A stretch of DNA of 11,353 nt from Methanosarcinales archaeon (GCA_030640725.1 DAOWIV010000075.1:1-11353); one strand, 5' to 3'. Counted from the stretch's first letter, positions 1 through 8,001 are shown. Notes: a model not told the origin generated them from the sequence alone. Program-made: numbers and translations.

Positions 1-106
1 GCCAGAGGAATGTCAGCCCGGAGATCGGATTGCTGTGATTATCATAGCCTGTGGCATAGAACCTCGCTTCTTCGCTGATGTTCAGCGTGCATGAGGTTGG
101 TGTCAC
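1..106 (-). repeat. Left arm of imperfect inverted repeat, Ig-like domain fragment on the minus strand
   Basis: The reverse complement of this arm matches 122-227 without gaps: 93 of 106 positions agree by eye, and paired positions sum to 228. Read leftwards it encodes an Ig-like domain start (VTPTSCTLNISEEARFYATG...) that runs off the window edge. The right arm encodes the same domain in the + direction with only four amino-acid changes. Six of the 13 mismatches are synonymous, so both arms look like diverged coding copies, not an exact copying artefact. On the minus strand the frame opens after a TGA at 134-136 and preserves a natural-looking lead-in, VDVVEVTPTS. No export signal or convincing start codon precedes it. 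I read it as the 5'-truncated end of a paralogous surface-protein gene continuing to the left. Confidence 0.85.
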
Positions 107-121
107 CTCGACCACATCAAC

Positions 122-227
122 GTAACACCGACCTCATGCACACTAAACATCAGCGAAGAAATGCGGTTTGATGCCACATCCTATGATAATCACAGCACCC
201 CGATCTCCGGGCTGACATTCCTCTGGC
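122..227 (+). repeat. Right arm of the inverted repeat, N-terminal Ig-like domain of the large cytochrome frame
   Basis: This arm pairs with 1-106 around a 15-base centre (107-121). It is in frame with the large gene: codons from 122 read VTPTSCTLNISEE and run straight into the ATG at 161. That ATG therefore lies inside a conserved domain, not at a natural protein start. The + frame is open only back to a TGA at 92-94, and no ATG, GTG or TTG lies in frame between 95 and 160. Confidence 0.85.
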
Positions 228-3200
228 ACCTCAACTCATCTGGCATCGGAATGCTCGACAGACTGAACGGTTCTACTGTGAACTTCACTGCACTGTACGC
301 CGGAATAACCGAGATATATGCGGTTAATGGCAGCATATCGAGCAACAAGACCTATACAGTATGGCTAACGGTGAACACCACGCCCGGAACCGGAATCGTC
401 GTCGATGGGGCAGGTAACGTCACAGCAGGCAATTCAACTGCGATCGTCAACCTCGACAACACCTCGGTCGTGGGCACGATCAATATCGTGGCGATCGATG
501 ACCCACTCAACTGCACGGATGTTAGTGGAAATATAACGGGGCTTGGCACGGATGTCGAACTGATCAAGGGTGTGAACATCACTGTGGACGAGAGCATTGC
601 AGAGGCGATGGCAACCGATGCAAACGGCAGCAGTTATGTGCACGTCAGGATAGGCTACAACGAATCAGAGCTTGGAGATATCGACGAAAGTACGCTCCAT
701 ATCTACAAGTTCGAGAGCGGTACGGGCTGGTTGAGGATGAATGAAACCGAGAATCCGGACTACTGCAACAGAAATGGCAGAAACACAACCGCAAACTATG
801 TCTGGGCTAATGTGACCAGTTGCAGCGTCTTCGGGCTGGGCGGCGGTTCATCAGCGACTTCGGACAGCACACCCGCGATTCAATCATGGTGGAACAACAG
901 AACCGGGAACGATTCGCTCAACCTCTCGATCAACATGGCAGAACCGGTCGAGTTCGGTGCCGTATTCAACCAGACCGGAAACATCACATGGAACGCGACT
1001 GGTCATACCAATGTGACGAACACATCGGTCAATTCAGGAAATCAGACGTTCTCATGGGACGCATCAGGAAGTAACTATCTGAACGTCTCGATTATGAACG
1101 ATAACGGAACATCAGAGATTCTAAGATGGAATATCACGATGACAGCTCTTCCGGAACCTCCATCGATCATCTCACACTGGAACAACAGAACAGGGAATGA
1201 TTCGCTCAACCTCTCGATCAACACGACAGAACCGGTGGAGTTCAGTGTCGTATTCAACCAGACCGGAAACATCACCTGGAACGCGACCGATCACCTCTCA
1301 AGATCCAACGAAACGGTCTGTTCAGGAAACCAGACGTTTTCATGGGATGCGTCAGGAAGTAAATATCTGAACGTCTCGATTATGAACGATAACGGAACAT
1401 CAGAGACTCTGCGATGGAATATCGTGGTGACAACTCCTCCAGTGGGTCAGGCTCCGTCTCAGGCAATATATGTTAACGAGACCGGCTGGTGGCAGGAAGG
1501 CAGCACGTTCAACCAGAACGAAACCCCGATCCACGCAGCGGTCGATAACGCGACCAATGGCTCACACATATTCGTGTACAATGGCAGCTACACCGAGAAC
1601 GTGGTGATCGACAAGTCCATCACACTCGAAGGCGAGGGGATGGATGTGGTAGGGGTATCTGCGGAGAGCTTCGGAAATGTATTCAAGATTGAAACTTCGT
1701 GGGTCAATATCAGCGGTTTTACATTAAAAGACAGTTATAGTAGCGGTGTATATCTCTATGAGGCGGATCACTGCAATATCTCTAATAACAACGCTTCGAA
1801 CAACGGTGACGGCATCTGCCTGTATTCTTCGAGCAACAACACGCTGCAGAACAACATCGCATCGGATAACAACAATGGCATCCGACTGCATTCTTCGAGT
1901 AACAACACCCTATCCGGCAACACGATGTCTGAAAACAGACGCAACTTCAAAATTTACGGAGATGGTATTTCTCACTACACCCAGAGCATAGACGCGAGCA
2001 ACACTGTCGATGGAAGACCGATCTATTACTGGATCGATCAGGTGAATGATCAAATTCCAGATGATGCCGGCTTTGTTGGAGTCGTGAACTCCACAAACAT
2101 AACTGTTAAGGATCTAAGATTAACGAATAATCACCAAGGGGTGCTATTTGCATACAGCAAGAATTCAAGGATAGTGAATGTCACCACCCTGAACAATGAC
2201 TATGGCATCTACCTGTTGTCTTCGATCAACAACACACTGCAGAAGAACAATGTGTCGAACAGCATCGATGGTGGTATATACCTGTTGTCTTCGATCAACA
2301 ATACGCTGCAGAACAACATAGTATCGGACAACTGGTATTATGGTATCTATATTCACAAATCGAATTATAATAATATCAGTAACAATATTGTGAAGGATAA
2401 CTATCGCAATTGGGGCTACGATGGCAGAGCCATATATATTAACGATTACAGCGAACATAACACGATAACAGATAATACTATAGAACATAATACATACGGT
2501 ATCTTTATCGATAGCGGCAGCGGAAATAATACAGTGCACACCAATGTGGTGAAGGATAATCGAGATGGGGTGTATGTAACATCCGGGTACAATTTAATAT
2601 ATAACAATTATATTCTCTCCAATAAAAACTATGATGCGAAGGATACGACGGGAGATAATAGATGGAACATCACAAAAACCTCTGGAATAAACATCTTAGG
2701 CGGTTCATATCTTGGAGGGAACTACTACAGCGAATACACAGGAAGCGACGAGGATGGAGACGGTCTCGGCGATACCCCGTTCATCATCGCTGACAAAGAT
2801 ACCAAGGATCATCACCCTCTCGTCTCAACGATCCTGGTCTCTGAGCGGTGGAACAGCAAGACCGGGGACAATTTGACTCTGACAGTAAACATAAGCGAGA
2901 ATGTTGACTTCTATATTAAATATAGCCAGATCGGCAATATAAGCTGGGAGGTCTGGAGATATGGGGAAGTAGGTAAAAATGTCATCGAGAATCGAGAGAA
3001 CACCTCATGCTCTGAAGCGAACCAGACATTCTTGTGGGATGATACCGGGACGATGTTCGTTGATGTCTGGCTCACAAACGATAATGGAACCTCGAATAAG
3101 ACCGAATGGATTGTGACCGTGAATACGAACGTCGAGGGAACGGTGATGGATGATTCTGGCGATCTCACATCCAATATCACCTACTATGATGCCAACGGAG

Positions 3201-6097
3201 TGACTGTACTTCATAATATAGTATCACACAAATTCAATTTCACAGGCGTGCCTCTCTATGGCTATCTCGAGATCGACGCATTCTCGACGAAGAACACATC
3301 CGTACGATTCTGCATAAGTGGAAAGAGTACTAACGCAGTTATAACAATCAATGAAACGAAAGAAAACCCTGCAACAAGTTTTGAACCGCCCGAAATTCCG
3401 ATCAAGTATATCAAGGCGCAGTCAAATAATAATCTTAAGTATAATGATATCATCCTGAAGATAAGCTACTCTGATGATGAGCTGAATGGCGTGAGTGAGG
3501 GCGCGTTAGCGATTTACAGAATGGAAGGCAATAGCTGGAATAGACTTACAACACAGAGAGATACCGCGAACAACATATTAACCGCACCCCCCCCGTCACT
3601 GGGATGGTTTGCGGTGGCGTGTCCGACAGGCGTCGGCGTCTGCACACAACTGAAGATCAGCACAGATAAAGCCACATATTTGCTCGATCCGTACTACTGG
3701 GTGTATGAGGCGCCTTCTGATCTGTGGCCCCCTGATGGTTATGATAGAACCGTGAACTTCACGGTACTGCTCATGGACCACAGAGGGTACCGGGTCAATA
3801 AATCAAACGTGAATTATACTGTGAGCAATGGCACAACGGTCATAACGAGCGGAACCGCGCATGACCGGGGCGACGGGTTGTACACCGCGAGTTTCGAGAT
3901 CACAGACGCCGATTCCGGAGGGATAAACTTCGATGGGAGCGATCCCGAGTATTTCACCATACGCGTGGAGGCGAGCACTTCGGATGGCATCATCGATGGA
4001 TCAAAGACGTTTAGGGTCGGGCGATGGGGATGTGATCGCTGCCACATAGAGCAGAGTCTTGCCGAGTCTGTGTATCCGTGGTGCGAGCCTTGTGGCAACC
4101 GCCATCACACATGGAATGGTGTTCTTGGCGAATCAGATGATCCGTTCGATCTATCATATCTCACGAATTCAGAACTGACCCACACCCCAAGAGAGTATCT
4201 TGACAATTATCCGTGGTGGCATGAGAGAACGAATCGGAAACATCCGGACGGACACTCATCAGGGAGGCACAACTGTTCCCCCTGCCATCAGGGTTCCGGG
4301 GTGGTCAGGGAGGATGACAGTGCGGTGGTCGAATGTACCTTCTGCCACGGCATCGACGGCGGCTATAATGCAGACTGGGCAGAGAGTGCCGGATACGCTT
4401 ATGGAGAACACACCAAGGTCGATCCGCCGCATGACTCAGGTCCCGCAGATCAGTCCTGCTCGAACGCAAGCTGCCACGGTCACATTAGCGATACAGGTGC
4501 CGGAGAGATCGACAACGCATACCCGGCATGTGCCGACTGCCACCCGATCTCCTTTGGCTCAGAAGTCCCGCAGTGGCTGGATACCTCGACCGGCGAGCCA
4601 AGAGATGTCGGCGGACACCCGAGTGGCGATAGCCCGGTAGTCAACTGCTCGTTCTGCCATAACGCATTCCACGCGACCGCAGATGAGAACGACATACTCA
4701 CGTGCGATGACTGCCACCCGCAATCAGAGAATTACCCAATTCATCCTTATGAAGGCTATCAGGGCGAAAACACGGCAACATGCGCGAACTGTCACTGTGG
4801 TGGCGTGGACAACATGAACATCCACAACATATCAGCCCCGCGATGCAGTGACTGCCACGATTCTGTGTACGATGATATCAGCGAGGGCTACGATAACTAT
4901 GCGATGAACGATGATCAGGGGAACCTCGCGCCCATCGGCTCGAATATGACGCATAAGAGGGATACCAGAGTTTCGACATTTGGTCACGATCCGCCGGGGC
5001 TTAGTTGGGATGGTAGTGGCGGTTCTTTCTATTCGAGACATGCATACCCAGACTCAAGCGGAGGATGGCCCGGCACAACAAAATATCCAAGAAATGGGGA
5101 TCAGATATGCATAAACTGTCACTCAGAGATCGTGAGAGAGACGGGGGCATGGCATGATGGGAACTGGAAACGTGATAGTTACTATTCATGCAAACCATGC
5201 CATAATTTATGGTATGATGATGCCACGTGCGGATCTCCGAACGTCCATTATCTCTCTGTTCCACACTGCACCGACTGCCATGCCGCAACCCTACCTGATC
5301 CATGGCATGGTGTATGGGATCCGGCAACCCCGCCAAAGAACTACATGCGCACACCGGTCATTGGCTTGATGCTCGAGCAGAGTATACACAAGCGTCTGAT
5401 CCTGAACACCACCACAGATAAGCCATCGAATTATCTTGGATGCCTGATCTGCCACACTAACGCAAGTTTCAGCATCGATTACGGCGACTTCGAGATCACG
5501 ATCACCGATTATGACGGAGTGCACAGATGGAACTCGCTGCCATCATGCACGAAGTGCCATTCCCTGAGCGATGACGTCTCACGTCCGGGTCCTCCTGCGT
5601 ATGCGCACGACCTGCTGGACGGAATCGAGTGGGGCAACAACACCCAGTGTCTGGAGTGCCATAACATCTACGACCAGACAGCAGGGCGGTGTCACGGGCA
5701 TGATGCGAGTACCGAGTCATGCACCGGCTGCCATTACAACTACACCGCGATGGACGACTACGGCACTCCTGAAGTGTATGTGAACGAGACCATGTACCAG
5801 GCAAGCGTGCATGGGACCGACCCCGGCGACGATTGTGCGAAGTGTCACACCGACTATCATCCACCTCCCGAGTACAAATGGAAGTGGTGCGACTGCTGCC
5901 ACGTCGTGCAGTCAGACCCTGTGAACGATGTCGATCGTCATGACGTCACAGGGAGTCCGACAACGCTTGATGTGACCGACTGCACAGAGTGCCACAACGA
6001 GACATCTTACGATAATTCAGTAGCAAGATACGGTGGCGCATCTGCCGAGTACAACTGCAGATGGTGCCACACATACCCGGATCAGGAGTACGAATAA
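161..6097 (+). CDS. Giant extracellular beta-helix / multiheme c-type cytochrome (about 20 hemes), 5' end probably incomplete
   Basis: Probable extracellular electron-transfer protein of 1978 codons. Domains by residue: partial Ig-like domain (1-70); archaeal surface domain ending in FGLGG (75-232); two near-identical 96-residue repeats (about 243-430); NosD-type right-handed beta-helix with 22-23-residue rungs such as LYSSSNNTLQNNI (434-887); a diverged third copy of the 96-residue domain (890-995); a second surface-type domain (to 1155); a filamin/MG2-like Ig domain (1164-1287); then hemes from C1291 to H1970. I count 19 CXXCH, one CX4CH (C1433-H1439) and an odd CEPCGNRHH at 1308. N-X-S/T sequons are dense in the first 1290 residues, as expected for glycosylated archaeal surface proteins. 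There is no signal peptide and no C-terminal anchor. The ATG at 161 is the only possible in-frame start but lies mid-domain, so the true N-terminus is missing, rearranged or misassembled. The class is clear; the electron acceptor is unknown. Confidence 0.93.
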   Translation: MRFDATSYDNHSTPISGLTFLWHLNSSGIGMLDRLNGSTVNFTALYAGITEIYAVNGSISSNKTYTVWLTVNTTPGTGIVVDGAGNVTAGNSTAIVNLDNTSVVGTINIVAIDDPLNCTDVSGNITGLGTDVELIKGVNITVDESIAEAMATDANGSSYVHVRIGYNESELGDIDESTLHIYKFESGTGWLRMNETENPDYCNRNGRNTTANYVWANVTSCSVFGLGGGSSATSDSTPAIQSWWNNRTGNDSLNLSINMAEPVEFGAVFNQTGNITWNATGHTNVTNTSVNSGNQTFSWDASGSNYLNVSIMNDNGTSEILRWNITMTALPEPPSIISHWNNRTGNDSLNLSINTTEPVEFSVVFNQTGNITWNATDHLSRSNETVCSGNQTFSWDASGSKYLNVSIMNDNGTSETLRWNIVVTTPPVGQAPSQAIYVNETGWWQEGSTFNQNETPIHAAVDNATNGSHIFVYNGSYTENVVIDKSITLEGEGMDVVGVSAESFGNVFKIETSWVNISGFTLKDSYSSGVYLYEADHCNISNNNASNNGDGICLYSSSNNTLQNNIASDNNNGIRLHSSSNNTLSGNTMSENRRNFKIYGDGISHYTQSIDASNTVDGRPIYYWIDQVNDQIPDDAGFVGVVNSTNITVKDLRLTNNHQGVLFAYSKNSRIVNVTTLNNDYGIYLLSSINNTLQKNNVSNSIDGGIYLLSSINNTLQNNIVSDNWYYGIYIHKSNYNNISNNIVKDNYRNWGYDGRAIYINDYSEHNTITDNTIEHNTYGIFIDSGSGNNTVHTNVVKDNRDGVYVTSGYNLIYNNYILSNKNYDAKDTTGDNRWNITKTSGINILGGSYLGGNYYSEYTGSDEDGDGLGDTPFIIADKDTKDHHPLVSTILVSERWNSKTGDNLTLTVNISENVDFYIKYSQIGNISWEVWRYGEVGKNVIENRENTSCSEANQTFLWDDTGTMFVDVWLTNDNGTSNKTEWIVTVNTNVEGTVMDDSGDLTSNITYYDANGVTVLHNIVSHKFNFTGVPLYGYLEIDAFSTKNTSVRFCISGKSTNAVITINETKENPATSFEPPEIPIKYIKAQSNNNLKYNDIILKISYSDDELNGVSEGALAIYRMEGNSWNRLTTQRDTANNILTAPPPSLGWFAVACPTGVGVCTQLKISTDKATYLLDPYYWVYEAPSDLWPPDGYDRTVNFTVLLMDHRGYRVNKSNVNYTVSNGTTVITSGTAHDRGDGLYTASFEITDADSGGINFDGSDPEYFTIRVEASTSDGIIDGSKTFRVGRWGCDRCHIEQSLAESVYPWCEPCGNRHHTWNGVLGESDDPFDLSYLTNSELTHTPREYLDNYPWWHERTNRKHPDGHSSGRHNCSPCHQGSGVVREDDSAVVECTFCHGIDGGYNADWAESAGYAYGEHTKVDPPHDSGPADQSCSNASCHGHISDTGAGEIDNAYPACADCHPISFGSEVPQWLDTSTGEPRDVGGHPSGDSPVVNCSFCHNAFHATADENDILTCDDCHPQSENYPIHPYEGYQGENTATCANCHCGGVDNMNIHNISAPRCSDCHDSVYDDISEGYDNYAMNDDQGNLAPIGSNMTHKRDTRVSTFGHDPPGLSWDGSGGSFYSRHAYPDSSGGWPGTTKYPRNGDQICINCHSEIVRETGAWHDGNWKRDSYYSCKPCHNLWYDDATCGSPNVHYLSVPHCTDCHAATLPDPWHGVWDPATPPKNYMRTPVIGLMLEQSIHKRLILNTTTDKPSNYLGCLICHTNASFSIDYGDFEITITDYDGVHRWNSLPSCTKCHSLSDDVSRPGPPAYAHDLLDGIEWGNNTQCLECHNIYDQTAGRCHGHDASTESCTGCHYNYTAMDDYGTPEVYVNETMYQASVHGTDPGDDCAKCHTDYHPPPEYKWKWCDCCHVVQSDPVNDVDRHDVTGSPTTLDVTDCTECHNETSYDNSVARYGGASAEYNCRWCHTYPDQEYE
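889..1438 (+). repeat. Tandem duplication of a 288-bp (96-residue) extracellular domain
   Basis: Two direct copies (about 889-1150 and 1177-1438) lie at an exact 288-bp offset, seen for example in a shared block starting TATGAACGATAACGGAACAT at 1093 and 1381. Shared protein blocks include NNRTGNDSLNLSIN, VFNQTGNITWNAT, NQTFSWDASGS and LNVSIMNDNGTSE. The copies differ mostly in the middle (GHTNVTNTSVNS against DHLSRSNETVCS). A much more diverged third copy follows the beta-helix (about 2828-3120; RWNSKTGDNLTLTVNIS, NQTFLWDDTGT). The near-identity at DNA level implies a recent duplication or gene conversion. Confidence 0.9.
1817..2400 (+). repeat. Beta-helix rung repeats in the NosD-like domain
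   Basis: Short imperfect direct repeats encode successive beta-helix turns. A 66-bp period is visible at 1824/1890 (YSSSNNTL... then HSSSNNTL...). A 69-bp period is visible at 2213/2282 (LLSSINNTLQKNNVS then LLSSINNTLQNNIVS). The asparagine ladders and alternating NNI/NGI pattern are typical of NosD/pectate-lyase-like parallel beta-helices. The DNA from about 2330 to 2680 is visibly more AT-rich than the heme-coding part of the same gene. Confidence 0.8.
3587..3594 (+). repeat. Run of eight C residues inside the large cytochrome gene
   Basis: An uninterrupted C8 tract encodes part of TAPPPSLGW near residue 1145, between the second surface domain and the filamin-like Ig domain. The frame is intact as given. 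A one-base slip here would stop production of the whole heme-bearing half of the protein. It could be a phase-variation tract or only a sequencing-error hotspot. Confidence 0.9.
6084..6088 (+). promoter_or_regulatory. Ribosome binding site for the small cytochrome
   Basis: AGGAG lies inside the last codons of the large cytochrome gene, with a 10-base spacer before the ATG at 6099. It is the clearest Shine-Dalgarno match at any start in this window. It supports 6099 over the longer alternative at 6033, which would overlap the upstream gene and place extra residues before the membrane segment. Confidence 0.65.
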
Positions 6098-6098
6098 T

Positions 6099-6575
6099 AT
6101 GCCGTCAGAGAGACCGAAAGGATCCACGAGATCGGTCAGAGTTAGAATTGGACCGAGACCGGTCGTGATCATGGCAGCGCTGCTTGTGATCGCTGCAACC
6201 TCGCTGGTAGCTTACGGCATATTCGCAGGCGGGCACAGCACATATATGAACCAGCCAGACCCGGATGACTTCTGCGACAGGTGCCACCCTGAGATTGCGA
6301 CCGCTCTGATGGCAGGTGAGCATGGTCCTGCAAACTGCATCTGCCACGGCTACAATCCAAATCACAGTGCAGCGGGCACCGATTTTGATATTAACATGAA
6401 GCACAATCTCTCAAAGACGATCTACTGTACGAGCTGCCATTCCGAGTATGATGACGTCACAGGCGAGATCGATATCGGGAGTGGCGAAAGCGGGCTCGAC
6501 CAGTCCGCACACTACATCATCAATACATCAAAGAAGGCGATGCTGTACAATCACTCTGCACAGCAGTTCAAGTAA
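6099..6575 (+). CDS. Membrane-anchored small multiheme cytochrome c
   Basis: This 158-residue protein has a basic N-terminus (RPKGSTRSVRVR), one hydrophobic segment at about 21-43 acting as an uncleaved anchor or signal, and then an extracytoplasmic heme domain. Heme motifs are CDRCH (59-63) and CTSCH (110-114). Between them NCICHGY (79-85) gives a CXCH with one residue between the cysteines, a non-canonical candidate third heme site. His75, His89 and His102 could be axial ligands. The gene starts one base after the large cytochrome's stop codon and has its own AGGAG site, so the two are almost certainly co-transcribed and translationally coupled. The likely role, by inference, is to pass electrons from the membrane to the large cytochrome or dock it at the cell surface. 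The ORF is complete, but no specific family name can be given. Confidence 0.88.
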   Translation: MPSERPKGSTRSVRVRIGPRPVVIMAALLVIAATSLVAYGIFAGGHSTYMNQPDPDDFCDRCHPEIATALMAGEHGPANCICHGYNPNHSAAGTDFDINMKHNLSKTIYCTSCHSEYDDVTGEIDIGSGESGLDQSAHYIINTSKKAMLYNHSAQQFK

Positions 6576-6576
6576 T

Positions 6577-7974
6577 TCAAGTAGCCCACTTCGTCTCCAT
6601 CCACCGCGGGATCTGACCCGAATCAGGAGGTCCGACCAGCACCTCAAGTCCGGTAGTATCCTCGACATCCCCTTGCAGCCGCGCAGCAAGCCCGGGAAGG
6701 ATAACAATGCCGTGATCAGTCTTCTCTCGCACATCAAAGTTAGCAGAATTGAACATGTCCTTGATCTTGCCGGCATTCATCTGCCCGCCTGCCACCGCAG
6801 CCTCCACGCCGATGCCGTCGGTATCCACCACGCCAAGGTAGCAATCGATGCTGTTGGACGCCAGATCGCTCTCCACGGTGTAGTATGTCAGCGCAAAGTT
6901 CGTCGTCACAAATACCGGCGATTTGCGATCCGGTGAGCCGATCTCAAAGACGCCTGCATCAACCATCACCGGTTTTCGGGGGTCCGTGTAAACCGTGTCC
7001 CTGATATGCAGTTCAGGCAGCAGCGAGTATGGCTCGATGCTGTGCAGGATCAGGATATCAGCGTACCTGACTGTGAATATGGATGCAAGCACGCTCTCCC
7101 AGTATGCCGCACTGACGCCGTCCATCTCCTTCCACGCGGTCATAGGTACTGCCATCAGCGGGTATGCAATATCGGTCTGTTCGGCAATTCCTGCACGCCG
7201 CAGCTTCAGAAAGTTCTCAAACGAGTCACGAAGCCCCGGTCCGGTCGGGACGGTTCCCGGATCGAGCACCAGATCGGTGATGCCCAGCGACTCGAATGTC
7301 GCTGCAAGCGATTTTAGCGCATCCGGATCATTTGGCGCAGAAAGCACCACAGGAACATGGTATTTGAGCACAAGTTCTGCAACCTCGCGCCAGTTGTCGG
7401 TTGTGGCGGCATAGACTAATGGTCTTCGATCCGCGGCGACAGCGAGCCCTGCCGCAATGACCTCCGCATCAAGCGAACAGAGCAGGAGTGGCAGTTTGGT
7501 CGTTTCAGTTACCGTTTCCACGGTTTTTGCGAACCTGCCTGCGTCCCCTGATACGCATCTGACCGCGATCGCATCAAGTGTCAGGAAATCCCCGATATAG
7601 AATTTTTTGAAGTTTTGAATGTTATTGACACGATCGATCAGTTCTTTCTCGTCCATCGTGTCGCATACGTCATAAGCAAACGCCGTTTTATTGAAAAAAG
7701 TCAGTTTGTGGCGGTACAACACATCATCTCCGCCGATCGTGATCTTGTGTTCGCCAGTCCCGATGGAGACCTCGCGTATCTCAGGGGCAAGGAGTTCGAT
7801 GAGTGTGGCGTAATCTTCCTCATGCTCGGCATCGAGCAGCGGCGGGCAGTCCTTTGGCTTTCTTGCCCGATCGATCAGGTGCGAGGCAAATGCCATGCAT
7901 GTCGGCTCATCGCACTCGCCGCAATTGGTTTTCGGCAGGTACTCATAAGCCTGCAGCGGACTATTGATCTTCAT
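6577..7974 (-). CDS. cdhE: Acetyl-CoA decarbonylase/synthase gamma subunit (corrinoid iron-sulfur protein large subunit)
   Basis: CdhE carries the methyl group between tetrahydrosarcinapterin and the acetyl-CoA synthase beta subunit on a cobalamin cofactor, with its partner CdhD (delta), in the cytoplasmic ACDS complex (Wood-Ljungdahl carbonyl branch). The 465-residue length is normal for archaeal CdhE. The N-terminal [4Fe-4S] site is C18-X2-C21-X4-C26-X16-C43 (TNCGECDEPTC). Family-typical stretches follow, including GGDDVLYRHKLTFFNKTA, DLVLDPGTVPTG, AYPLMAVPMTAW and FVTTNFALTYYTVESDL. The C-terminal corrinoid-binding part has NTDGIGVEAAVAGGQ-type sequence (here VDTDGIG) and LPGLAARLQGD. Its start is 27 bases after the sepF stop, with AAAGG directly abutting the ATG, so it is probably co-transcribed with sepF. 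Its stop is one base from the convergent cytochrome's stop. cdhA-D are not in the window. Confidence 0.96.
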   Translation of the reverse strand: MKINSPLQAYEYLPKTNCGECDEPTCMAFASHLIDRARKPKDCPPLLDAEHEEDYATLIELLAPEIREVSIGTGEHKITIGGDDVLYRHKLTFFNKTAFAYDVCDTMDEKELIDRVNNIQNFKKFYIGDFLTLDAIAVRCVSGDAGRFAKTVETVTETTKLPLLLCSLDAEVIAAGLAVAADRRPLVYAATTDNWREVAELVLKYHVPVVLSAPNDPDALKSLAATFESLGITDLVLDPGTVPTGPGLRDSFENFLKLRRAGIAEQTDIAYPLMAVPMTAWKEMDGVSAAYWESVLASIFTVRYADILILHSIEPYSLLPELHIRDTVYTDPRKPVMVDAGVFEIGSPDRKSPVFVTTNFALTYYTVESDLASNSIDCYLGVVDTDGIGVEAAVAGGQMNAGKIKDMFNSANFDVREKTDHGIVILPGLAARLQGDVEDTTGLEVLVGPPDSGQIPRWMETKWAT

Positions 7975-8001
7975 CCTTTGGGGTCAGTGCGCTGTATGCG
8001 A

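Noticed and set aside
1817..2400. Possible CRISPR-like array from regular 66-69 bp periodicity
   Set aside because: The repeats are in frame, encode beta-helix rungs and lack constant repeats with unique spacers.
4200..4640. 146-codon + frame inside the cytochrome heme region
   Set aside because: It overlaps CXXCH-bearing sequence of the main frame and its own translation is low-complexity with no domain character.
6033..6098. Longer start for the small cytochrome
   Set aside because: It would overlap the large cytochrome by 65 bases, whereas 6099 has a ribosome binding site and puts a basic N-terminus before the membrane segment.
7006..7414. Two + strand frames opposite cdhE
   Set aside because: They are antisense to a well-recognised CdhE protein and show no family features.
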